Of a stretch of 64,000 nucleotides of DNA, positions 17,836 to 27,371 are shown one piece after another. The notes under the pieces were generated by a model that saw only the letters and a list, made by a program, of their open reading frames with translations, did no database searches and was not told where the DNA came from. The stretch comes from CAVTBX01 sp963733135 (GTDB taxonomy: Bacteria; Actinomycetota; Thermoleophilia; Gaiellales; Gaiellaceae), in contig CAVTBX010000003.1 of the NCBI GenBank assembly GCA_963733135.1, positions 186,001 to 250,000 of the forward strand, given 5' to 3'. Position 1 is the first letter of the stretch. Each line of letters starts with the position of its first letter. Position numbers and translations under genes: made by a program.

Positions 17836-17869
17836 CGTCTCGTCACGCAAGTTGGATACAATATCCGAT
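17836..17869. promoter_or_regulatory. Divergent promoter with palindromic operator (GGATA-CAA-TATCC)
   Basis: 34 bp between divergent starts. TACAATA at 17857-17863 reads as a -10 hexamer on both strands (TACAAT forward, TATTGT reverse). ATG 17870 lies 7 bp after the forward hexamer with no Shine-Dalgarno, suggesting a leaderless mRNA. A perfect 5-bp inverted repeat GGATA/TATCC with a 3-bp spacer (17854-17866) covers it, and TTGGATACAA (17852-17861) resembles sites of FCD-type GntR regulators. The GntR gene two positions downstream is the obvious candidate repressor. Confidence 0.7.
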
Positions 17870-18628
17870 ATGCGCCTCGCGGGTAAGGTCGCGCTCATCA
17901 CCGGCGGCGGAACCGGGATCGGAGCCGCAGCGGCACGCCGGTTTTCGGCCGAGGGGGCGTCTCTCGTGATCACAGGACGCCGACGACAACCGCTCGAGGC
18001 CGTCGCCGAGGACACGGGAGCGCTCGTCGTAGCCGGCGATGTTGCCGAATCGAGCCATGTCGAGGAGGCTGTCGGTACCGCCGTCGAGCGCCACGGCGGT
18101 CTCGACGTCGTGGTCAACAACGCCGGGATCGGCGGGCCGAACTGGCAGGAGGTGCTCGACGTCAACCTCGGCGGAGCTCGACTCGTCTGCGAGGCCGCGC
18201 TCCCCCACCTGGTCGAACGGCGCGGATCGGTCGTGAACGTCTCGTCGGTCTCGGCGTTCCACGCGCATCCCGGCGGGGCCGCGTACACCGTGAGCAAGGC
18301 CGGCCTCGTGATGCTGACGAAGCAGCTCGCGCTCGAGTACGGCCCCCGAGGGGTGCGTGCGAACGCCGTTTGCCCTGGCTGGGTGCGCACCGAGATGGGC
18401 GACAGGGCTATGGACTACCTGGGGAAGGAGCACGGTCTTTCCCGTGACGAGGCCTACGAGCTCACGGCCCGCTACGTGCCCCTCCGCCGAGTTGCCACGC
18501 CCGAGGAGATCGCCGCGGCCTGCCTCTTCCTCGCCTCGGACGAGGCCTCGTACGTGACCGGCGAGACGCTCGTGGTCGACGGGGGAGCCATGACCGTCGA
18601 CGTTGCGATGGTCGATTGGCCCGGATGA
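17870..18628 (+). CDS. Short-chain dehydrogenase/reductase (SDR)
   Basis: 252 aa from ATG 17870. An upstream in-frame TTG at 17852 is rejected because it lies inside the promoter/operator. Classical SDR motifs: TGGGTGIG (11-18, NAD(P) binding), NNAG, the catalytic Ser in NVSSVSAF, YTVSK (Tyr/Lys) and the C-terminal SYVTGETLVVDGG. It oxidises or reduces a hydroxyl/keto group; the substrate is unknown. It is divergent from the aromatic cluster and overlaps the GntR gene as ATGA, so it is probably co-regulated with the cluster. Confidence 0.93.
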   Translation: MRLAGKVALITGGGTGIGAAAARRFSAEGASLVITGRRRQPLEAVAEDTGALVVAGDVAESSHVEEAVGTAVERHGGLDVVVNNAGIGGPNWQEVLDVNLGGARLVCEAALPHLVERRGSVVNVSSVSAFHAHPGGAAYTVSKAGLVMLTKQLALEYGPRGVRANAVCPGWVRTEMGDRAMDYLGKEHGLSRDEAYELTARYVPLRRVATPEEIAAACLFLASDEASYVTGETLVVDGGAMTVDVAMVDWPG

Positions 18629-19284
18629 GCTCGCTCGCGCCGCTCGAGATCGAGAGCCTGGCCGACCGCGTCTACCGGCGCATCCGTGCCCTCATCCTCT
18701 CCGGCGAGCTTGCGGCGGGCGAGGCGCTACGGCAGGAGGCGCTGGCCGAGGGGCTCGGCACGTCGCGAACACCGCTCCGCGAGGCTCTCAACCGGCTGGC
18801 CTCGGAAGGTCTGATCGAGTTTCGTCCGCATCGAAGCGCGGTCGTCACGACGTTCACGCACCGTGACATCGAGGCCGACTACGAGGCCCGCGCGCTCGTC
18901 GAGCCGGCGGCCGCGCGACTCGCTGCAACTCGCGCTCCCGATGAGACCGCGCAAGCGCTCCAGGAGGCGCTGGCCGCCCAGCGTGAGGCGGAAGCCGATC
19001 TCGACCGGCAGTTCGAGGCCAACCGCGCCTTCCACCGCGCGCTCGTCGTCGGCGCAGGCAATCCACACCTGATCCGCTTCGTGGATTCCCTCTGGGGCGG
19101 CCGGATCGCGCCCGTCTTCTACGCTCGCCAGGCCCGCCGGCCTGGTCGGGTTCGCCGGGACATCCGCGAGCACGCACAGATCGCACGCTTGGTCGGGGCG
19201 GGCGAGGCGGACGCAGCCGCCCAGGCGGTCGAGGCGCACCTCGCCGGCGCGCTCACCGAGCTCCGAGAGCAGATCGCTTCCTAG
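18625..19284 (+). CDS. GntR-family transcriptional regulator, FCD subfamily
   Basis: 219 aa from ATG 18625 (ATGA overlap with the SDR stop). Residues 8-70 are a GntR winged helix-turn-helix (VYRRIRALILSGELAAGE, TSRTPLREALNRLASEGLI). The C-terminal helical FCD domain (ARALVEPAAARLAA, FHRALVVGAGNPHL, REHAQIARLVGAGEADAA) binds small carboxylate ligands, often with a metal. It likely controls the divergent promoter at 17836-17869 in response to an aromatic-pathway intermediate. Its TAG shares CTAG with the convergent peptidase stop. Confidence 0.93.
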   Translation: MSSLAPLEIESLADRVYRRIRALILSGELAAGEALRQEALAEGLGTSRTPLREALNRLASEGLIEFRPHRSAVVTTFTHRDIEADYEARALVEPAAARLAATRAPDETAQALQEALAAQREAEADLDRQFEANRAFHRALVVGAGNPHLIRFVDSLWGGRIAPVFYARQARRPGRVRRDIREHAQIARLVGAGEADAAAQAVEAHLAGALTELREQIAS

Positions 19285-20744
19285 AGACTCGGCGCGACGA
19301 AGCCCGGGGACGACGTCTCGGCCGGCGGCGCCTCGCCGAAGAGGAACGGCGAGGCAAGCACGCGGGCGAGCGCTCCCGGGTCGAGCCCGCTGGCGCTCGA
19401 GATGTCGTCTGCCTGCAGCAGGATCGCGCCCGGCTGCGGCGCCTCGCCCTCCGGCACGTCCTCATCGAACGCGAGATCGTCGAGCCTCTTCCACGCGAGC
19501 AGGTAGCGATAGGGATTGATGACGCCGTCGTAGCCCATCCAGAGCAGGCTCCGCGGATGGATCTCGAAGTGGAGGTGCGGAGGCGTCCCAACCGCATCGC
19601 CGGTCGTGCCGACGAAGCCGATCACGTCGCCCGCCTTGACGCGCGCGCCCTCGAGCGCAAGCGGTGTGTAGGCCGAGAGGTGCGCGTAGTAGAACTCGTT
19701 GCCGGCCTCGTCTCGAAGCCAGAGCCGGTTACCACCGACGTCGTTCCAGCCGACCAGGAAGAGCTCTCCGTCCGCGACTGCGACCACGGGTGCGCCGACC
19801 GACGCGAAAACGTCGTTGCCGTGATGCCAGCCGGTGACAGCGCGGGCGGCTGAGAAGTCGTCGCTGAACGACGCCGGCCCGTAGACGGGGAAGACGTAGC
19901 CGCGGTTGGTCAGGTTCGGCCGGACGTCGGCGGGCGGGTTCTCGACGATCGGAGGAGGTGTCGGATTCGAGCCCGGCGGCTGCGGCTGCGGGTCGCGCGG
20001 CGGCGTGTCCGAGCCCGAGTTGTCGGAGCCGCCGTTTCCGTTTCCCTGTCCCTGACCGGAGCCGGTGCCACCGTCGCCAGGCTCGGGCTCGGGCGGAGGA
20101 GGCGGCGGTTTCGGCGCCGTCGCGGACGCCTGGGCGTAGCCGACCGTGATGTCGCTACCGGCGGGAAGGCCGGCGTGTGCCGCGGTCAGATGCACGTGGA
20201 GACCGCTCACGAAGACACGCCGGCCGTGCTGAGCGGACGAGCCCGAACCGACGACCGCCTGCTCCAAGACGACGAGGTATCCCCAATCTTCGAGCGGCAC
20301 CCGCGCGTTCGGAGTCTCTCCGATCGCCTTGCCGAGCACCGTCAGCCCGGCCACGGACGAGCCGCCGAGCGAACCCGACGCCCCCTGCGCGGATGCGGAC
20401 GCCCGTGCCCTGACCGTCACCGACGACGCGCTGATCTCCCCTCCAAAGAGCGAGACCCCCGTCACGGTCGAGCTCGCGGTCGCTTCGGCCCGTCGCGCCT
20501 CCGTCGCGCTCGCCTGGGCCGAGTAGCCCGCGGCAGCCACGCCGTTCTGGGCAAAGCCGCCTGAGCTCGCCGCGGTCGGCGGCGCCGACACCGACCCGCC
20601 CGTGCCCCCTCCGGCGCTCGAGACGACCTTGACGCCGAATGCCGATGCCGCGGCGTCGCTCCGCTGTTCTGCAGCCGGCGCCGCACCGACGGAAACCAGC
20701 AGAAGAGAGGACGCCCCGAGGGCGAGCACGAGCCGTGTTCGCAC
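19281..20744 (-). CDS. Secreted M23-family peptidoglycan endopeptidase
   Basis: 487 aa from GTG 20744 (GTG 20774 is an alternative; neither has a Shine-Dalgarno). A signal peptide (residues 1-26, ending GAAPAAEQ) is followed by an Ala/Ser-rich region, a Pro/Gly/Asn linker (about 245-300), then the M23 LytM domain with WHHGNDVFA (zinc His and Asp) and PPHLHFEIHP (HxH). The final 100 residues extend past the domain. It should cut peptide cross-links in cell-wall peptidoglycan, or act as a scaffold if a ligand is missing; the ligands seen look intact. Confidence 0.9.
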   Translation of the reverse strand: MRTRLVLALGASSLLLVSVGAAPAAEQRSDAAASAFGVKVVSSAGGGTGGSVSAPPTAASSGGFAQNGVAAAGYSAQASATEARRAEATASSTVTGVSLFGGEISASSVTVRARASASAQGASGSLGGSSVAGLTVLGKAIGETPNARVPLEDWGYLVVLEQAVVGSGSSAQHGRRVFVSGLHVHLTAAHAGLPAGSDITVGYAQASATAPKPPPPPPEPEPGDGGTGSGQGQGNGNGGSDNSGSDTPPRDPQPQPPGSNPTPPPIVENPPADVRPNLTNRGYVFPVYGPASFSDDFSAARAVTGWHHGNDVFASVGAPVVAVADGELFLVGWNDVGGNRLWLRDEAGNEFYYAHLSAYTPLALEGARVKAGDVIGFVGTTGDAVGTPPHLHFEIHPRSLLWMGYDGVINPYRYLLAWKRLDDLAFDEDVPEGEAPQPGAILLQADDISSASGLDPGALARVLASPFLFGEAPPAETSSPGFVAPSL

Positions 20745-20858
20745 GGCCCGAAGGGTAGCCCGGACGCCATCCACATGAGCCACATCGGCACAGAACCGCA
20801 CGCTCGGGAGCAGCGAGGGAGAATGGGGCGACGCCGATCCGAGGAGGGAGCGCCGCCG
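20745..20858. promoter_or_regulatory. Divergent region M23 peptidase / acetyl-CoA synthetase
   Basis: 114 bp between divergent genes. It contains the strong Shine-Dalgarno GGAGGG at 20843-20848 for acetyl-CoA synthetase (10 bp before ATG 20859). I could not identify convincing -35/-10 elements or operators. Confidence 0.4.
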
Positions 20859-22835
<1,977 letters not shown>

Positions 22836-23198
22836 GGCTCTTGCGGGCTCGGAGGACGAGCTGGATCGCGACGATGATGAGGAACCCGGCGAAGAGCTTC
22901 TGAAGGACCTCGTCCGAAAGCGAGGTTGCGATCGCCGTTCCTGCGACGACGCCGGGTATCGAGAGCAGGCCGATGACCACGGCGGGCCGCCAGCGTACGT
23001 TTCCATAAGAGTGCTGGCGCCACGCGCCAACGGCCACGACCGGGATCATGGCCGCAAGGGACGTGGCCTGGGCCGAGAGCTGCGTCAGCTCGAGGGCAAA
23101 GACGAGTGTCGGGACGAAGAGAACGCCGCCGCCGACACCGAACATCCCTGACAGCACTCCAGCGAGAAGTCCGAGCGCGGCTGCGATCGCGAGCGCAG

Positions 23199-23567
23199 TC
23201 ATTCCAGGAAGAGCGCGATGGCCACGCCCAGGATGAAGGCGGCGAAGAGGTAGAGAAGGGTTCGTGAGGTCAGACGCTGCTGGAGCGCAGTGCCGACAAC
23301 GGTGCCCGCGACGGCCGGGATGCCGACGACCGCCGCCTCGCCCCACTCCACCTCGCCGAGCCCGCTGTACGTCGCCGCGCCGACGACGGCGGTGAACGCG
23401 ATCACAGCCAACGACGTCCCCGTCGCCTCGTGCCCGCCGAACCTGGCGAACAGGATGAGAAGCGGCACCACGACCATCCCGCCGCCCACTCCGAACAGCG
23501 CACTGAAGAGCCCTCCGGCGAGCCCGATCGCGGCGAGAACCGGAAACGTCGGGGCTCGCCACGACAC
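23199..23567 (-). CDS. TSUP (TauE/SafE) transporter, half-size subunit A
   Basis: 122 aa from GTG 23567. It has four TM segments and the repeat motif GGLFSALFGVGGGMVVVPLL, homologous to subunit B. The ATGA overlap with subunit B argues for co-translation of a two-subunit transporter. The start codon lies 6 bp after the reverse reading of the shared -10 TATTCTA, so the transcript is probably leaderless. Confidence 0.85.
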   Translation of the reverse strand: MSWRAPTFPVLAAIGLAGGLFSALFGVGGGMVVVPLLILFARFGGHEATGTSLAVIAFTAVVGAATYSGLGEVEWGEAAVVGIPAVAGTVVGTALQQRLTSRTLLYLFAAFILGVAIALFLE

Positions 23568-23584
23568 GGCCGTATTCTAGGTCG
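23568..23584. promoter_or_regulatory. 17-bp bidirectional promoter core with mirrored leaderless starts
   Basis: Only 17 bp separate GTG 23567 (minus) and GTG 23585 (plus). The symmetric element TATTCTA (23573-23579) gives -10 hexamers TATTCT (+) and TAGAAT (-), each exactly 6 bp from its start codon. No Shine-Dalgarno fits in the space, so both mRNAs would begin at or next to the start codon. Confidence 0.65.
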
Positions 23585-24316
23585 GTGGCCGACGACGACC
23601 TGCTCGCGCCGCTCCGGGAGGCGCCCGGGCGAACCGCGCTCATCTTGGACGTGGACGGGGTCCTCGCGCCGATCGTTGCGCGGCCCGAGCTCTCCGCGGT
23701 ACCGGAGGCGACCCGAGCCGATTTGGCACGGCTGGTCGACGCCTATCTCCTCGTTGCGTGCGTGAGCGGGCGCTCGGGCGACGACGCTCGGCGGCTTGTC
23801 GGTGTCGCCTCCGTGCGGGTCGTCGGCAACCACGGGCTCGAGCTCGACCCGCGGGCTGACGATCTCGCGGAGTCGCTTCGGCAGTTTCGCGAGACCGTCC
23901 CGGAGATTCCGGGCGCGTGGATCGAGGACAAGGGCCTGTCGTTCACGTTCCACTACCGCGAGGCGGAAGACCCGGAGGCGGTGGGGGCCTCACTCGACCC
24001 GGTGGCACGGCGGGCCGAGGAGGCCGGCTTCGAGGCGTTTCGCGGACGCAAGGTGCTCGAGATCAGACCGGCCGTGCGAGTGAACAAGGGAACGGCCGTG
24101 CGCGCGCTCGTCCGCCAGTCGGGCGCGTCCCGCGGGCTCTACGCGGGCGACGACACCACCGACCTGGACGGCTTCGCCGGGCTCGGCATGCTGGGCCTGG
24201 AGCACGCCGTTCGAGTCGCCGTCGCGTCGGACGAGGGCCCGCCGATGCTTCGCGAGCAGGCGGATCTCGTGGTCGAGCACCCCGCCGCGTTTGCCCAGCT
24301 TCTGTCGACGCTCTAA
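23585..24316 (+). CDS. otsB: Trehalose-6-phosphate phosphatase
   Basis: 243 aa from GTG 23585. HAD-fold motifs are LILDVDGVLAP (catalytic DxD), VACVSGR (motif II Ser), the Lys in RVNKGTAV and GDDTTDLDGF (acidic motif IV), the pattern of trehalose phosphatases. It removes phosphate from trehalose-6-phosphate to give the osmoprotectant trehalose. No OtsA synthase is adjacent. Its TAA overlaps the convergent racemase stop (CTAA). Confidence 0.9.
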   Translation: MADDDLLAPLREAPGRTALILDVDGVLAPIVARPELSAVPEATRADLARLVDAYLLVACVSGRSGDDARRLVGVASVRVVGNHGLELDPRADDLAESLRQFRETVPEIPGAWIEDKGLSFTFHYREAEDPEAVGASLDPVARRAEEAGFEAFRGRKVLEIRPAVRVNKGTAVRALVRQSGASRGLYAGDDTTDLDGFAGLGMLGLEHAVRVAVASDEGPPMLREQADLVVEHPAAFAQLLSTL

Positions 24317-25281
24317 CGCAGCAAGAAGCCCGTGCCGAGCTCGTCGTCGGGCTCGAGAACGAACTGGTGGTGGCCGGTCAAGTGGGCGTCGCCCTCGATC
24401 TCCGTCACGATCGCAGGCCGGCCGTTCGCCTCGGTCTCTTCGACCACGCGAGCCCGGAACTCGGTTCCGACGATGCCCCGATGAAGGAGGTCACGGCCGA
24501 CCGCGAGCTCGCCCCGGGCGTACAGCAGCGCTAGCCGCGCCGACGTACCGCTCCCGCACGGCGAGCGGTCGACCTCGCCGTCGGCGAACACCGTCACGTT
24601 CCGCTGCACGAGCGCCCCGTCGGTCCCTGCCTCGCCCTCGTCCTGCCAGAAGATGACGCCATAGACGTCACGGATGTCCGGCGCGTCGGGGACGGCGAAC
24701 CGGCGCTGCGCCTCGAGATCGAGCTTCATCTCGCGGCCGAGCTCGATCAACCGCGGGAGGCTCGCGGGCTCGACCGGGAGCGGTGAGCGGATCGACGCGT
24801 AGAAGGCGCCGCCGTAGACCACGTCCACGGACAGGCCGGCTGCTCTCAGCCCCTCCGCCTCCACCCAAGCCGGGACATTCCGGAAGCTGACACTCGCCTC
24901 GCCGACGTTCACTGGCAGCCGCCCGGACGGCACATCGACCACGAGCCTCCCGCCGGCGACACGCCCGGTCTCAACAGCCCAGCGCGCCAGCGCGATCGTC
25001 CCGTGCCCGCATGCGGTCGAGTACCCGGCGTTGTGGAAGAAGACGGCGCCGAGATCGGCCCCCGAGTCGTTCGGCTCGACGACGAAGCAGCCGTACATAT
25101 CGGCATGGCCACGCGGCTCGTTGACGAGGAGCTGCCGAACGTGGTCGAGGTTCGCGGCGGCCCAGCGGCGCTTCTCGAGCACCGACGCGCCCTCGAGGCG
25201 AGGCACACCCCCGGTCACAATCCTGAACGGCTCGCCCGCGGTGTGGTAGTCGGTCGCCTCCACGACGATCCTCTCGGCCAC
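24313..25281 (-). CDS. Proline racemase family enzyme (hydroxyproline 2-epimerase/dehydratase type)
   Basis: 322 aa from GTG 25281. Both catalytic cysteines are present (in YSTACGHGT and RSPCGSGTSARL), as in proline racemases and 4-hydroxyproline 2-epimerases; trans-3-hydroxyproline dehydratases usually replace one with Thr. It interconverts L- and D-configured prolines. No hydroxyproline catabolic neighbours are seen, so the precise substrate is undecided. The -10 TAGCCT (25294-25289, minus) is 7 bp from the start: probably leaderless. Confidence 0.9.
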   Translation of the reverse strand: MAERIVVEATDYHTAGEPFRIVTGGVPRLEGASVLEKRRWAAANLDHVRQLLVNEPRGHADMYGCFVVEPNDSGADLGAVFFHNAGYSTACGHGTIALARWAVETGRVAGGRLVVDVPSGRLPVNVGEASVSFRNVPAWVEAEGLRAAGLSVDVVYGGAFYASIRSPLPVEPASLPRLIELGREMKLDLEAQRRFAVPDAPDIRDVYGVIFWQDEGEAGTDGALVQRNVTVFADGEVDRSPCGSGTSARLALLYARGELAVGRDLLHRGIVGTEFRARVVEETEANGRPAIVTEIEGDAHLTGHHQFVLEPDDELGTGFLLR

Positions 25282-25306
25282 GGCGGCGAGGCTATACCGT
25301 CGGGCG
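25282..25306. promoter_or_regulatory. 25-bp bidirectional promoter with overlapping -10 elements
   Basis: Minus strand: TAGCCT (25294 down to 25289), 7 bp before GTG 25281. Plus strand: TACCGT (25295-25300), 6 bp before ATG 25307. The two hexamers lie back to back around a central TATA (25293-25296). No Shine-Dalgarno is present on either side. Confidence 0.55.
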
Positions 25307-26104
25307 ATGGCCGACGCCCACAGAGGGCTCGTCGACGAGGCGATCCGCTGGGCCGACGCCGAGCCGCGCGTGCGGGCGCTCGTCCTCAAGGGCTCGCTGG
25401 CCCAGGGCAAGGCCGACGAGCTCTCGGACGTCGATCTGATCGCCGTGACCGAGCCCGGTGCGCGGGAAGAGCTGTGGGCCGAGCGGGACGCGATAGCCCA
25501 CGCCCTCGGCAAGCCACTCGGCATCTTCCGTGAGGCCGAGTGGGCGACACCGTTCATGGTGATCGCGCTCTACGACGGGCCGCTCAAGCTCGACCTCGCG
25601 TTCGAGGAGGAACGCCTCGCGCCCGACCCATGGCTCCGCGACGGCTACGAGGTGCTGACCGGCAGCGTCCCTGCGCCGGAGCTCGGGGAACTGCCTCCGT
25701 TCGGCGCCGAAGCGAACCTCCGTGAGCTCGACGCCCACGCCTGGGACTACGCGTACTGGCTCCACGTCAAGCTGGAGCGCGGCGAGCGGTGGGTCGCGTA
25801 CCTCGAGCTCGTGAGCTTCATCCACCACATCGTCCTCCTGGCACTCAACGCCGCCCGGGACGAGAGCTGGGCGGCCGGCCGCGGCGTCGATGCGCGCCTC
25901 CAACCGGAAACGCTCGCCGCGCTCGAAGCTACGCTGCCACGCTCGGCGGAGCGGGCCGAGCTACGGCGCTCGCTCCTCGCCGCCGCCGAGCTCTATATCG
26001 AGGCGCGCGTGGAGCTCAAGACCAAGCATGACCCCGAGCTCTCGGACGAGCTCATGCGGCAGGTGCTCGAACGGCTTCGAGGAGCACCTGCCACGCACGA
26101 CTGA
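25307..26104 (+). CDS. Nucleotidyltransferase-domain protein (aminoglycoside adenylyltransferase-like fold)
   Basis: 265 aa from ATG 25307. LKGSLAQGKADELSDVDL holds the G-S motif (29-30) and the metal-binding Asp pair (41, 43) of the polymerase-beta nucleotidyltransferase fold, and KLDLAFEE gives the third Asp. The C-terminal half is helical. The family transfers AMP or another nucleotide to small molecules or proteins; some members inactivate antibiotics, but nothing here shows that. It overlaps the convergent decarboxylase gene by 53 bp. Confidence 0.8.
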   Translation: MADAHRGLVDEAIRWADAEPRVRALVLKGSLAQGKADELSDVDLIAVTEPGAREELWAERDAIAHALGKPLGIFREAEWATPFMVIALYDGPLKLDLAFEEERLAPDPWLRDGYEVLTGSVPAPELGELPPFGAEANLRELDAHAWDYAYWLHVKLERGERWVAYLELVSFIHHIVLLALNAARDESWAAGRGVDARLQPETLAALEATLPRSAERAELRRSLLAAAELYIEARVELKTKHDPELSDELMRQVLERLRGAPATHD

Positions 26105-27371
26105 CGTCGTCCTCGGTCGTCCGCATGTTCCCGATCGCGAGCCGGATGACGAGCCGGCCGTCGAGCTCAGTCGGCGAGAGGAAGACCTCCCCCGTCGCGT
26201 TCGCCCGGTCGATGAGGGCCCGGTTCTCCTCGTCGGAGCCCTCGCGCCGGAAGCACACGACCGAGAACCGCACGGAAGCGACGATCTCCCAGCCCTCTTC
26301 ATCCTCCACCCAGCCCGCGAAGAGCCGCGCGAGACGCAGGTGCTCCCGGATCGTCCTCTCGAACCCCTCGCGGCCGAAGCAGCGGATCACGGCCCAGAGC
26401 TTGAGCGCCCGGAAACGCCGGCCGAGCGCGGGGCCGTAGTCCATGAGGTTCGTGGCCTCCTCGTCCGTGCGGAGGTAGGCCGGCACGAGACTGAAGGCCG
26501 AGCGGAGGTCTTCCGGCCGCCGCGTGAAGAGGAGCGAGCAATCGACAGGCGTGAGGAGCCACTTGTGCGGGTTGACGACCAAGGAGTCCGCGCGCTCCAC
26601 CGCCTCGAAGGCCCAGCGGAGCTCTTCGCAGACCATCGCCGAGCCCGCGTACGCAGCGTCGACGTGGAGCCAAGCGCCGGCCGCCTCGGCGATGTCGGCC
26701 ACGGCCGGGACGGGATCGACGGCCGTCGTCGAGGTCGTGCCGACGGTCGCGACCACGGCGGCCGTATCCGCACCGACGGCGTCTGCCAGCGCATCGGGCC
26801 GCAGCCGGAACTCCTTGTCTGTCACCACCTTCCGGAGCGGCAACCCGAGAATCCGAGCTGCCTTGTCGACCGAGGAATGGGCGTGCTCCGAGCAGACGAC
26901 CGTGCCGCCGGGCCGAAGCTCGCGCGCGGCCATGAGCGCGGCCAGCGTCGAGGTCGAAGCAGAGTCCTCGATGTGGCCGTGCCACCCATCACGCAAGCCC
27001 ATGAGCTGGCGAACCCAGTCGGTCGCGAGCTCCTCGAGCTCCGTCGCAGCCGGCGAGCTTCGCCAGAGCATCGCGTTCACGTTCAGAGCGGCGATCAGGA
27101 GCTCGGCCAGGATTCCCGGCTCCGAGCCCGTGATCGAGAAGTAGGCGAAGAAGCGCGGGTGATTCCAGTGTGTGATGCCCGGGAGGAGGATCTCGTCCAG
27201 GTCGCGGAGCACGTCCGCGAACGGCTCCGCGGCATCGGGTGGCGACGCAGGGAGCTGCGCGCGGATCTCTCCGGGCTCCACCTGGGCGAGAACCGGAAGG
27301 TCGCGCACGCCCTCGAGGTAGCGCGCCACCCAGTCGACCGCAGCGCGGCCGTCCTCACGGAAGTCGCTCAC
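26052..27371 (-). CDS. PLP-dependent aromatic amino acid decarboxylase (group II)
   Basis: 439 aa from GTG 27371, overlapping the polX stop as GTGA. It is a fold-type I group II decarboxylase: WNHPRFFAYF near the N-terminus, HVDAAYAGS (PLP-binding Asp) and VNPHKWLLTP (Schiff-base Lys). It should decarboxylate an aromatic L-amino acid (Tyr, Trp, Phe or DOPA) to an amine. Pairing with a DNA polymerase gene is probably just packing. The end overlaps the convergent nucleotidyltransferase by 53 bp. Confidence 0.92.
   Translation of the reverse strand: MSDFREDGRAAVDWVARYLEGVRDLPVLAQVEPGEIRAQLPASPPDAAEPFADVLRDLDEILLPGITHWNHPRFFAYFSITGSEPGILAELLIAALNVNAMLWRSSPAATELEELATDWVRQLMGLRDGWHGHIEDSASTSTLAALMAARELRPGGTVVCSEHAHSSVDKAARILGLPLRKVVTDKEFRLRPDALADAVGADTAAVVATVGTTSTTAVDPVPAVADIAEAAGAWLHVDAAYAGSAMVCEELRWAFEAVERADSLVVNPHKWLLTPVDCSLLFTRRPEDLRSAFSLVPAYLRTDEEATNLMDYGPALGRRFRALKLWAVIRCFGREGFERTIREHLRLARLFAGWVEDEEGWEIVASVRFSVVCFRREGSDEENRALIDRANATGEVFLSPTELDGRLVIRLAIGNMRTTEDDVSRAWQVLLEAVRAPAA

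Noticed and set aside
17852..17869. TTG 17852 as the SDR start
   Set aside because: It falls inside the palindromic operator and the -10 element; ATG 17870 gives the standard SDR N-terminus.
25307..26104. Calling the nucleotidyltransferase an aminoglycoside resistance enzyme
   Set aside because: Only the general GS...DxD nucleotidyltransferase core is visible; many unrelated functions share it.
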